Positions 6,490 to 13,514 of a DNA stretch of 14,222 bases are shown here, piece after piece (the stretch's first letter is position 1; every line of letters begins with the position of its first letter). The stretch is taken from the NCBI GenBank assembly GCA_947166205.1, contig CAMVDI010000024.1, positions 1-14,222 on the forward strand, written 5' to 3'. The DNA comes from an uncultured Clostridia bacterium. GTDB taxonomy: Bacteria; Bacillota_A; Clostridia; Christensenellales; Aristaeellaceae. The notes below the pieces were generated by a model. That model did no database searches and had not been told where the DNA came from. It worked only from the letters and a program-made list of their open reading frames with translations. A program made the translations under genes and the position numbers.

Positions 6490-7101
6490 ATGGACATCAA
6501 AATGAGGAGACATGGATGGATCTGGGTTTGCCTGATGGCTGTGCTGCTGGTTTTTCCGACGGTTTCCTGCGCGGGAGGGAGCAATACCGTTCACTTTGAC
6601 GCGCTGGGGGAGAAATTCACGGTTGAACTGCCGGAGGAGTATCTTGCATACACCCCGGCCATGGGGGCCGACAGCCCTTTGCTGACGCTGAGCAAATCCA
6701 ATCCGGCGGAGATGGATCAGTATATGAGTCTGCTTGGATGCGCGGTCTGTGCAGCGCACAACCAACACCTGCATCAGCTCTGGATTTCCGTCATGGACCG
6801 CAGCGGCGGTTTCCCCAATGTGCCGGATGGTCAGGATGTTCCAATCGCGTCTCAGAGAGCCTTTTTTGACGGGATCGCTTTCACCCGCGGGAGCTATACG
6901 GAAAAGGTCATCGATGGGAAAACCTATTTTGTGTTTGAGAACAATCCGAGCGTTACTCCAGGAGGAGCGTCCATCTTTGTGGCGACCATGTACGGGAAAA
7001 GGGAAATTTCCGTGCGATGGGAATCCGGCAGCGGGAGAAAGACTTCGGATGACCTGGATGAAATCCTGAAAATAGCGGAATCCATCATACCGGGGGCTTG
7101 A
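6490..7101 (+). CDS. Secreted or lipid-anchored protein of unknown function
   Basis: The 203-aa product has a clear export signal: MRRHG, a hydrophobic core WIWVCLMAVLLVFP, then TVSCAGGSN. Cys27 could be a lipoprotein cysteine, although TVSC is an imperfect lipobox; cleavage after SCA by signal peptidase I is the alternative. The mature part opens with VHFDALGEKFTVELPEEY, a beta-strand pattern seen in many small Clostridial exported proteins, and ends with a helix (DDLDEILKIAESII). A second Cys pair occurs in GCAVC (82-86). The start is uncertain: ATG 6490 and ATG 6502 both lack an ideally spaced ribosome binding site, and 6502 gives a more typical signal peptide. Base composition is poorer in G+C than in the flanking operons. 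I recognise no family. Confidence 0.8.
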   Translation: MDIKMRRHGWIWVCLMAVLLVFPTVSCAGGSNTVHFDALGEKFTVELPEEYLAYTPAMGADSPLLTLSKSNPAEMDQYMSLLGCAVCAAHNQHLHQLWISVMDRSGGFPNVPDGQDVPIASQRAFFDGIAFTRGSYTEKVIDGKTYFVFENNPSVTPGGASIFVATMYGKREISVRWESGSGRKTSDDLDEILKIAESIIPGA

Positions 7102-7153
7102 GAATACGACAACGGAAGCCATCTCAGACGGCCAGTTGGTTTTTGCGCTGTAT

Positions 7154-7206
7154 GTTAAACTCCGTGTTCACAATCTGCTTTTCCTCTATGGGCAGCAAGT
7201 CATATT
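7154..7206 (+). repeat. 53-bp direct repeat, copy 2
   Basis: This is the partner of 6116-6168. Its right end reaches two bases into the stop codon of the channel-methyltransferase gene. On the minus strand both copies stay open as a short peptide (IEEKQIVNTEFN), but neither has a start or a ribosome binding site. It occupies most of the 103-base gap between the convergent secreted-protein and fusion genes, where I see only a weak terminator-like stem (7118-7132). Confidence 0.85.
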
Positions 7207-8680
7207 ACTGTCTTTGGACGACCAGGCATTCCGGAGCTCCGGAACCAGCATTCAGGAAAGCCTGCCGGAGAATATTGAAACGCTGTGGAGCAACAGTCCG
7301 CAGATACTCTTCCAGTGCCTGTTTCTCCCTGTTTCCCTCTTCATGCCCCGGATAAACACAAATTACCAGAACACCGCCTGGTGTCAGCAAATCCATGGCC
7401 TGATTCACTGCACTCAGCGTCGTTTCAGTCCGGGTCGTAATCTGATGATCTCCTCCAGGAAGCCATCCCAGGTTGAAAACAATCGCCCGAACCGGCTCAG
7501 TGACAACCTCCGAAAGATGTTCATGTCCCAAACGGAAAAGCGTCGCGCGATCAAGCAGCCCCTCACTGTGAAGCCGAAGGCGGGTATGCTCCACCGCCTG
7601 AGCCTGAATATCAAATCCAAACACATGGCCAAAGGGACCCACCAGGCGGCAAAGCATCTCCGTGTCATGCCCATTTCCCATGGTCGCGTCCACCACGGTA
7701 TCTCCTTTCCGGACCGTCTGGCGCAAAACATCCGCGGCCAGGTACCGGGCAGAGCGAAGTCTGAATTCCTGCGCAGTTTCTCCGCCCGCCGCGGATCCTG
7801 TGCCTGATGGTGTGGGTTCAGCCGGCTTTCCTGCAAATGAAAGAGGGCCATTCTTTGAAATCCGCTCAGCTTCCTGCGGCGTGCAGGAAGTGACTGCACT
7901 GTCCGAGGGTGCTTTGACAGCTGTACGGCTGTTTCTCTGGCTCAGGCGGGTATACTGCTCCACAAATCCAGCAGAAATGATACCGGTCGGAACCGCTACC
8001 GCTCCTACACCAAGAAAGGAGATAATTACCGCAAGGACCTGACCGACCGGGGTGATGGGATAGATGTCGCCGTATCCGACCGTCAGAAGCGCGCTGACGC
8101 TCCACCACATACCGGAAAAAGCGTTGACAAACTTATCCGGCTGTGCTTCATGCTCAGCACTGTACATGCAAAGAGATGCCGACAGCATCAGTACAAGAAT
8201 GATGAAAAGGGAGAACAGAATCTGAGACTTTTTTTCGTTCAGGACAGAAGTAATCACATTGAAGGAGTCATACACAGCGTTGATGCGAAAGAGATGAAAG
8301 ATTCGGACAACCCGCAGCATCCGGAAGGCCACAGCTCCACTGAGGAAGAAAAAAGGAAGTATAGTCAGCAAATCAACCAGCCCATCAAAGGAAATGAGAA
8401 AACGACACATAGCTTTGGTCCGCGAAAGCTGAGGATACAGATATTCCGCCGTCCAGATGCGAAGCGCAAATTCTGCGCAAAAGAAAGCCATTGTTCCCCA
8501 CTCCACCCATTGAAACAAGGGCCGCCACGCTGCCAGGGCATCGAACGTTTCCAAAAACAGAACCAGTATATTCAGCAGGATAATCCCAACCAAAAGGTAA
8601 TCAAAGGTCCGGCTCGGAATATCGCTGACATTTCCAATCTGGATAATGTCAAAGATTCTCCGTTTCCAGTTCTTTTTCAT
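7205..8680 (-). CDS. Voltage-gated K+ channel fused to YtqB/MnmM-type methyltransferase
   Basis: This 491-aa protein has two complete modules. Residues 27-241 form a six-helix channel: S1 27-46, S2 58-79, S3 94-112, S4 118-134 with Arg120, Arg123, Arg126, His129 and Arg132 every third residue, S5 152-176, filter TVGYGD 200-205 and S6 213-241. Residues 243-306 are a Ser/Pro/Ala/Gly-rich linker. Residues 307-491 form a class I SAM methyltransferase of the YtqB family (rRNA_methylase; recently assigned as MnmM, which methylates nm5s2U34 in tRNA), with VVDATMGNGHDT (329-340), GFDIQ (356-360) and NLGWLPGGDH (403-412). The linker has no ATG to start the enzyme alone. The start at 8680 follows AAGGAG at 11 bases; the promoter at 8813-8841 excludes a start at 8992. 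The channel should sit in the membrane with the enzyme in the cytosol. Confidence 0.93.
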   Translation of the reverse strand: MKKNWKRRIFDIIQIGNVSDIPSRTFDYLLVGIILLNILVLFLETFDALAAWRPLFQWVEWGTMAFFCAEFALRIWTAEYLYPQLSRTKAMCRFLISFDGLVDLLTILPFFFLSGAVAFRMLRVVRIFHLFRINAVYDSFNVITSVLNEKKSQILFSLFIILVLMLSASLCMYSAEHEAQPDKFVNAFSGMWWSVSALLTVGYGDIYPITPVGQVLAVIISFLGVGAVAVPTGIISAGFVEQYTRLSQRNSRTAVKAPSDSAVTSCTPQEAERISKNGPLSFAGKPAEPTPSGTGSAAGGETAQEFRLRSARYLAADVLRQTVRKGDTVVDATMGNGHDTEMLCRLVGPFGHVFGFDIQAQAVEHTRLRLHSEGLLDRATLFRLGHEHLSEVVTEPVRAIVFNLGWLPGGDHQITTRTETTLSAVNQAMDLLTPGGVLVICVYPGHEEGNREKQALEEYLRTVAPQRFNILRQAFLNAGSGAPECLVVQRQ

Positions 8681-8812
8681 CCGCACAAGCTCTCCTTGTC
8701 CTTTTGTCATTATATTCGCCGCATTCTCAACCGCGCCTGCTGTTATGCGGTTATCCACCTCATGGGTGCCCCTTTCCGGCACAAAAAGCAGGAACGGAAG
8801 TCCATGGTTCCT

Positions 8813-8841
8813 ATTATATGGATATTGCCCCCGTGTGGCAA
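8813..8841 (-). promoter_or_regulatory. Promoter of the channel-methyltransferase gene
   Basis: On the minus strand TTGCCA (8836-8841), a 17-base spacer and TATAAT (8813-8818) form a strong vegetative promoter. Transcription should begin near 8806 and give a leader of about 125 bases. The leader contains a 5-bp hairpin (8766-8782) and a second TATAAT (8703-8708 region) without a good -35. The gene-free stretch 8681-9088 holds this promoter, the palindrome at 8979-9003 and the exporter promoter. Confidence 0.8.
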
Positions 8842-8978
8842 TCTCCGGTTTGATCCGGAACACATCCATTTGATTTGGCCCGGACGTATCAACCCTTTTA
8901 TATTGTTTATCATGCTTCGGTTTAATGAAGCAGCCGGCCGCTGAAAATCCAAAAAACAGTTTCCTGTAAAAGGGCATT

Positions 8979-9003
8979 GAAAAACAGTTCAATCCTGTTT
9001 TTC
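8979..9003. promoter_or_regulatory. Perfect A/T-rich inverted repeat upstream of the exporter promoter
   Basis: GAAAAACAG (8979-8987) and CTGTTTTTC (8995-9003) are perfect 9-base arms around 7 bases. An overlapping ATTGAA/TTCAAT pair (8976-8993) and a nearby ACAG-N4-CTGT reuse the same motif. It ends 23 bases before the -35 box of the exporter operon. It is a candidate operator; the A/T-rich arms and position make a terminator less likely. No regulator gene adjoins it. Confidence 0.45.
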
Positions 9004-9026
9004 ACAAACTTTTCACACAGAAAGGG

Positions 9027-9054
9027 TTGTGCGTTCATATTTGTATGATATGAT
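9027..9054 (+). promoter_or_regulatory. Likely promoter of the MacAB-like operon
   Basis: TTGTGC (9027-9032), a 16-base spacer and TATGAT (9049-9054) lie just upstream of the AAAGGAGG at 9070-9077. The leader would be short, about 28 bases. The -35 box is moderate, so an activator or the upstream palindrome may matter. Confidence 0.6.
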
Positions 9055-9088
9055 CGCGGGTGTTTCAGCAAAGGAGGTTCGCAAACCG

Positions 9089-10135
9089 ATGAGCGAGAGG
9101 AAGACGAAAAGCGGCGGGAGGAAGAAGAAGAGGATCTTCCGGAAGATTCTGGCCGTTCTGATTGTTCTGCTGCTTCTGGGCGGCATCGGCGTCTATACCT
9201 GGGCAAAGCTGCGGGATCAGTATACGGTGGTCTATGATACCTATACTGCCGTGACGGGGACGATCTCCAATTCCCTGAGCTTCTCCGGAAGTCTGGCCCT
9301 GCGGGACAGCGCCACCTATACCGCCGGCTCCGCGGCCACGGTGCGCGCCGTATACGTCAAGGCGGGGGACGAGGTGAAGAAGGGGGACCGGCTGGTCCGG
9401 CTGAGCAGCGGCGTCACCAGCACGGCGGATTTCGACGGCCGGGTGAACCTGGTCAGCGTGAAGAAGGACGACGACGTCGCCGCGGGGGACACCCTTGTAC
9501 AGATCGCGGATTTTCAGCACATGCAGGTTTCCTTCCGCATCGATGAATACGATATCGGGGACGTGCAGGTGGGGGACCGCTGCACCGTGACCGCCACCGC
9601 CACGGAGAAGGTCTTTGAATCCAGGGTGGAGACCATCAACTACATCTCCTCCTCCACCGGGAACGTGGCCTACTATACCGCGACCGCCTATGTGGACGTG
9701 GACGGGGATGTCTATCCCGGCATGCAGGTCACCGTGACCATCCCGCAGGAGGAGGCCGTGGACGTGGTCATCCTCAAGGCGGACGCCCTGAGCTTTACCC
9801 TGGAGAACCAGGCCTTCGTCTATAAGAAGAACGAGGAAGGAACCCTGGAGGAAGTCCGGGTCGAGGTGGGCGTCAGCAACGGGAACTATGTGGAGATCCG
9901 GTCCGGGCTGGAGAGCGGGGAGACGGTCTTCGCCGTCAGCAAGACTTCGGAGGACTCCCTGAACAGCCTGTTCGCCAGCATGTTCGGCCAGCAGCGGTTC
10001 AACCAGGGCGGCGGGAGAAACGGCACCGGCACCCGGAACTCCGACCGGCAGAACTGGCAGGGCGGCGGAAACACAGGAACGCCGCAGAGACCCTCCGGCA
10101 GCGGAACGCCCGGCGGAATGGGCGGTGGTCAGTAA
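9089..10135 (+). CDS. MacA-like adaptor subunit of ABC exporter, membrane anchored
   Basis: This 348-aa protein links the permease to the cell surface side. A Lys/Arg-rich start precedes one membrane helix (about 15-37), and the rest is extracellular. Two lipoyl half-motifs follow, at VRAVYVKAGDEVKKGDRLV and about VNLVSVKKDDDVAAGDTLV. They are separated only by a dozen residues (SSGVTSTADFDG), so the long coiled-coil hairpin that docks on TolC in Gram-negatives is absent. A beta-barrel domain (about 150-220) and a membrane-proximal domain (about 225-290) follow. The last 50 residues are a Gly/Asn/Pro-rich tail ending GGMGGGQ. The start at 9089 follows AAAGGAGG at 11 bases; the frame is open upstream to 9029, but the promoter lies there. 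The stop overlaps the ATPase start in TAATG, so translation is coupled. Confidence 0.92.
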   Translation: MSERKTKSGGRKKKRIFRKILAVLIVLLLLGGIGVYTWAKLRDQYTVVYDTYTAVTGTISNSLSFSGSLALRDSATYTAGSAATVRAVYVKAGDEVKKGDRLVRLSSGVTSTADFDGRVNLVSVKKDDDVAAGDTLVQIADFQHMQVSFRIDEYDIGDVQVGDRCTVTATATEKVFESRVETINYISSSTGNVAYYTATAYVDVDGDVYPGMQVTVTIPQEEAVDVVILKADALSFTLENQAFVYKKNEEGTLEEVRVEVGVSNGNYVEIRSGLESGETVFAVSKTSEDSLNSLFASMFGQQRFNQGGGRNGTGTRNSDRQNWQGGGNTGTPQRPSGSGTPGGMGGGQ

Positions 10136-10830
10136 TGGACAGCGTCTTTTTCCGGATGGAGAACATCAACAAGTTCTACCATATGGGCGATGAGGACATG
10201 CAGGTGCTCCGGGACGTGAATCTGGAGCTGCGGGAAGGGGAGTATCTCTCTGTGCTGGGCCCCAGCGGCAGCGGCAAGAGCACCCTGATGAACATTATCG
10301 GATGCCTGGACACGGCGACCTCCGGCAGCTATATCCTCCGGGACCAAGTGATCGAGGATATGACGGAGGGCGAGCTGGCGGACATCCGCAGCCGGGAGGT
10401 CGGCTTCGTCTTTCAGAACAGCCAGCTGCTGCCGCGGCTGGACGCGATGCGGAACGTGGAGCTGCCGCTGATCTACGCGGGGGTCAGCCCCCGGGAGCGC
10501 ACCCGGCGGGCCGGGGAAATGCTGGAGAAGGTCGGGCTGAGCGACCGGATGCGGCACTATCCGAACCAGCTTTCCGGCGGACAGCAGCAGCGGGTCGCCA
10601 TCGCCCGGGCCCTGGTGACCAATCCGGGGATCCTGCTGGCGGACGAACCCACCGGCGCCCTGGACCAGAAGACGGGCAGGCAGATCATGCAGCTGTTCCG
10701 GGAACTGAACGAGGAAGGCCGATCCATCATCATGATCACCCATGACATGAACATCGCCGCCAACGCACGGCGGGTGGTGCATATCATCGACGGCGTGCTG
10801 ACGGAAGGAGGGAACAGCTCCGATGCTTAG
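10135..10830 (+). CDS. MacB/LolD-type ABC transporter ATP-binding protein
   Basis: This 231-aa ATPase drives the MacB-like permease, which works by mechanotransmission across the membrane rather than by a classic transport cycle. It has Walker [10 protein letters not shown] (42-50), Q-loop Gln94 in [10 protein letters not shown], the signature LSGGQQQR (146-153), Walker [13 protein letters not shown] (166-177) and the switch His203 in ITHD. All are intact. The TGALD and FVFQ forms are characteristic of the LolD/MacB/FtsE group. The ATG at 10135 overlaps the adaptor stop, and the last 8 bases overlap the permease start. These overlaps imply equal synthesis of the subunits. The C-terminal NSSDA is short, without the extra domain found in fused MacB proteins. 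Confidence 0.96.
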   Translation: MDSVFFRMENINKFYHMGDEDMQVLRDVNLELREGEYLSVLGPSGSGKSTLMNIIGCLDTATSGSYILRDQVIEDMTEGELADIRSREVGFVFQNSQLLPRLDAMRNVELPLIYAGVSPRERTRRAGEMLEKVGLSDRMRHYPNQLSGGQQQRVAIARALVTNPGILLADEPTGALDQKTGRQIMQLFRELNEEGRSIIMITHDMNIAANARRVVHIIDGVLTEGGNSSDA

Positions 10831-12037
10831 AACCTTCAAAGGCACGATGATCATGATCGGGGAATGCTTCCGGATGAGCCTGAGCAACATCCGGGGCGCG
10901 AAGGTCCGCTCCTTCCTGACGGTGCTGGGCATCCTGATCGGCGTCATGGCGGTGATCACCCTGATCACCACGGTCAACGGCGTGACCGGATCCATCTCCG
11001 ACAGCTTTCTGAGCATGGGCGCGGGCACGCTGACGGTCTCCGTGACCGGGAGCGACCTGAAAACCGGAATGAGCAAGGAGGATCTGGAAAAGATCGCCGC
11101 GCTGCCGGAGGTCGAGGGCGTGACGCCCACCGTCAGCATCAACAACGCCCGGGTCAGCCGGGGCGGCACATACCAGAACAAGATCACGGTCAGCGGAAAG
11201 AATGCCTACTACTTCCTGAGCAATCCGGAGGTGGTGAAGCGGGGCCGGCCCCTGAACTTCCTGGACGACGACAACATGAGCTATGTCTGCCTGATCGACG
11301 ACGAGATGATCTCCGATTTCTTCTTCGGCGTGGATCCGGTGGGCCAGAACCTGTACATCAACGGGATTACCTATCTGGTGGTGGGCGTCTTCTCCGCGGA
11401 CAGCACGGAGAGCATCGCCTCCATCTTCCTGGGATCCCCCAATATCCTGATTCCCTATACCACCGCGCTGAAGATGACGAACGCCGGCGAGGTGACCAGC
11501 TTTACGGTCTACATGGCGGACGGCGTCACCAGCGCCGAGGCCTCCTCCGCGGTGGAGAGCGCCATGGACGCCATGTTCTCCTTTGAGGAGGACACCTTCA
11601 CCGTCACCACCATGGACGCCATCGAGGACACCATGGAGACGATGATGGGCATGATGACCACCCTGCTTGCGGGCATCGCCAGCATCGCGCTGCTGGTGGG
11701 CGGCATCGGCATCATGAACATGATGCTGACCACGGTTACGGAGCGGACGGTGGAGATCGGCCTGAAGAAGGCCCTGGGCGCCCGGCAGTGGCAGATCCAG
11801 CTGCAGTTTCTGATCGAGAGCTTCCTGCTGAGCCTGATCGGCGGCATGGCGGGAATCGCGCTGGGGCTGCTGCTGAGCTTTGCCCTGAGCAACCTGATGG
11901 GCACCGCCTTCCGGATCAGTACGGACGCCATCGCCCTGGGCTTCGGCTTCTCCGCGGCCATCGGCATCATCTTCGGATGGGCGCCGGCCCGGAAGGCCAG
12001 CAGGCTGAATCCTATCGATGCCCTGCGCAGCGTGTAG
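10823..12037 (+). CDS. MacB-like ABC permease (MacB_PCD plus FtsX domain)
   Basis: The 404-aa protein has the four-helix MacB topology. Helix 1 lies at about 31-51 after the cytosolic [13 protein letters not shown] segment. A large extracellular domain covers about 55-275. Helices 2-4 lie at about 279-301, 329-355 and 367-387. The FtsX part carries the family pattern [14 protein letters not shown] (about 306-319) and ends with [19 protein letters not shown], the usual MacB finish. The outer domain contains the typical opening TLTVSV. It pairs with the upstream ATPase as a dimer of each. GGAAGGAGGG lies before the ATG inside the end of the ATPase gene. Likely cargo in Firmicutes includes antimicrobial peptides, but the sequence does not identify it. 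Confidence 0.95.
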   Translation: MLRTFKGTMIMIGECFRMSLSNIRGAKVRSFLTVLGILIGVMAVITLITTVNGVTGSISDSFLSMGAGTLTVSVTGSDLKTGMSKEDLEKIAALPEVEGVTPTVSINNARVSRGGTYQNKITVSGKNAYYFLSNPEVVKRGRPLNFLDDDNMSYVCLIDDEMISDFFFGVDPVGQNLYINGITYLVVGVFSADSTESIASIFLGSPNILIPYTTALKMTNAGEVTSFTVYMADGVTSAEASSAVESAMDAMFSFEEDTFTVTTMDAIEDTMETMMGMMTTLLAGIASIALLVGGIGIMNMMLTTVTERTVEIGLKKALGARQWQIQLQFLIESFLLSLIGGMAGIALGLLLSFALSNLMGTAFRISTDAIALGFGFSAAIGIIFGWAPARKASRLNPIDALRSV

Positions 12038-12039
12038 CG

Positions 12040-12063
12040 CCCGGCATTTATCCCGGCATTTAT
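12040..12063 (+). repeat. 12-bp tandem duplication between permease and second adaptor
   Basis: CCCGGCATTTAT occurs twice in direct succession, starting 2 bases after the permease stop. The 84-base gap contains no terminator-like hairpin, so the second adaptor is probably in the same transcript. Confidence 0.6.
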
Positions 12064-12121
12064 GGAAACAACGCGGGAGCGCCGGTGCTTCCGCGAAAGA
12101 ACAGAAGGAGGAAGAAAGATC

Positions 12122-13300
12122 ATGAAAAAGACGGCATTGGCTTTGATCCTGGCGCTTTGCCTGACGGGGACCGCGGCGCTGGCGGAACCGATTTCCTTCA
12201 GCGGCACGGTCGAAACCGGCGCCACTCTGCCCGTTTACGCGTACGCGGGCGGAACGGCGGAGGAGGTTCCCGTCCGGGCGGGGGAGACCGTCACCGCGGA
12301 TACGGTGATCGCCCGGATCCGGACCACGAAGGTCTTCGCGGAGGAGGACGGAACGGTGGCCGCGGTTTTCGGCCAGGCGGGGGACAACGCGGAGACGGTG
12401 GCGAACCGCTACGGGGCTGTGATGTATCTGGAAGGGACTTACAGGCTCAGCATTTCCGCGTCGATCTCCAAGGCCTATGACGCGCCGGAAAACGACCTGG
12501 TGCATCCCGGCGAGAAGGTCTTTCTGGTCAGCCGGGCCCATACCAACATGAAGGGCGAGGGCATGGTCACGCTGGTGGACGGCTCCTCCTATACCGTGCT
12601 GGTGACGGAGGGCGACTTCCTCGTGGGGGACAATATGGGCATCTACCGGGACAGCGGCTATACGCAGGCCACCTGCATCGGCCGGGGCAATATCGAGCGG
12701 GTTTCCCCGACCGCGGTGACCGGAACCGGGAACATCGTTTCCTTCGCGGTTCAGGCGGGGGACACGGTGAAGCGGGGGCAGCTGCTGTTTGAGACCGTCA
12801 GCGGCGATTTTGACGGACCGGAGGCGGTCAGCGCGGAGATCCGGGCAGGGACGGACGGCGTAATCGCGGAGCTGAACGTGGAAAAGGGCTCCTCCGTTAC
12901 GGCGGGATCCGTGGCCGCGGTGATCTATCCGGCGGGCACGGCCTGGGTCAGGGCGGATGTGGCGGAGGCGGATCTGAAGGAGCTTTCCGTCGGACAGCGG
13001 ATGAAGGTGGAGCTGGACTGGAATCAGGATCTGGGCGTCAGCTATGAGGGCCGGGTCGAGATGATCTCCGCCCTGGGCACCCAGGGGGAGGAAAGCGTCA
13101 CCTATCCGGTGTACGTCTCCTTTGTGCCGGATGAGAACACCCGCTACGGCATGACGGCGCTGGTGACCACCGCCGCGGACGGGACGGAATCCGCCGGGGA
13201 CGAGGCCGGGACGGAGGAACCGGAGAAGACTCCGGAGGAAGCGACGGAAGGAGCTCCGGAAGATGCGGGGAAAGACGGCCCCGCGGGCCGGAGGCATTGA
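12122..13300 (+). CDS. Second HlyD/MacA-like adaptor with signal peptide
   Basis: The 392-aa protein has a clear signal peptide (MKKTALALILALCLTGTAALA, cut before Glu22). The mature start ISFSGTVETGATLPVYAYAGGTAEEVPVRAGETV matches the first barrel and lipoyl half of the adaptor family. A second lipoyl-like half appears at about 215-300, with VQAGDTVKRGQLLFE and IAELNVEKGSSVTAGSVAAVI, and a barrel with VRADVAEADLKELSVGQRMKVELDW. No coiled-coil hairpin is present. The tail from about 358 is acidic and rich in Glu, Pro and Ala. Unlike the first adaptor it has no uncleaved anchor, so it may be released or held by the complex. The start at 12122 follows GGAGGAAGAAAGATC; the frame is open back to 12062 without a better site. 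It is the last gene of the export operon. Confidence 0.88.
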   Translation: MKKTALALILALCLTGTAALAEPISFSGTVETGATLPVYAYAGGTAEEVPVRAGETVTADTVIARIRTTKVFAEEDGTVAAVFGQAGDNAETVANRYGAVMYLEGTYRLSISASISKAYDAPENDLVHPGEKVFLVSRAHTNMKGEGMVTLVDGSSYTVLVTEGDFLVGDNMGIYRDSGYTQATCIGRGNIERVSPTAVTGTGNIVSFAVQAGDTVKRGQLLFETVSGDFDGPEAVSAEIRAGTDGVIAELNVEKGSSVTAGSVAAVIYPAGTAWVRADVAEADLKELSVGQRMKVELDWNQDLGVSYEGRVEMISALGTQGEESVTYPVYVSFVPDENTRYGMTALVTTAADGTESAGDEAGTEEPEKTPEEATEGAPEDAGKDGPAGRRH

Positions 13301-13339
13301 AGCTTCCTGCCGCTCCGGCAGATGATGCCGAAGACAGCA

Positions 13340-13375
13340 AAACAGCCGCTCTCATGGGAGGGCGGCTGTTTGTTT
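13340..13375. terminator. Bidirectional terminator between export operon and Na/Pi gene
   Basis: A 14-bp stem (13340-13353 with 13358-13371, one T-G pair, ATGG loop) is flanked by A-runs on the left and TTTGTTT on the right. It therefore works in both directions and ends the export operon and the convergent cotransporter gene. The remaining gap to 13514 is very GC-rich and holds only a 14-bp perfect palindrome (13501-13514) that abuts the cotransporter stop. Confidence 0.85.
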
Positions 13376-13514
13376 CGGGCAGGGCGGCAGGCCGGAGAGA
13401 CCGGGCGCCGGCTGGCTGCATGCGCGGGTCACAATACGGCCGTGCCCGGCGCGCTCAGGGGCCGGGGCTCGGGCGAACGGGGTGAGTCTGCGCGGGGCAT
13501 GAAGCCGCGGCTTC

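Noticed and set aside
7118..7132. Stem after the secreted-protein gene as a terminator
   Set aside because: The stem is short with a mismatch and the T-run is displaced by several bases, so I do not call it.
8743..8805. 20-codon leader peptide with a CxxC ahead of the fusion gene
   Set aside because: Its ATG (8803-8805) coincides with the predicted transcription start, leaving no room for a ribosome binding site.
8150..8944. 264-codon plus-strand frame opposite the channel region
   Set aside because: Low-complexity, Lys/Gln/Asn/His-rich and without a ribosome binding site; the channel helices and filter on the minus strand explain the openness.
8681..8992. N-terminal extension of the channel fusion by 104 codons
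   Set aside because: The consensus promoter at 8813-8841 lies inside the extension, and the typical channel start with a ribosome binding site is at 8680.
10784..13297. 837-codon open frame on the minus strand opposite the export operon
   Set aside because: It is His/Arg/Gly-rich with no recognisable fold and spans three real genes on the other strand, so it is a codon-bias shadow.
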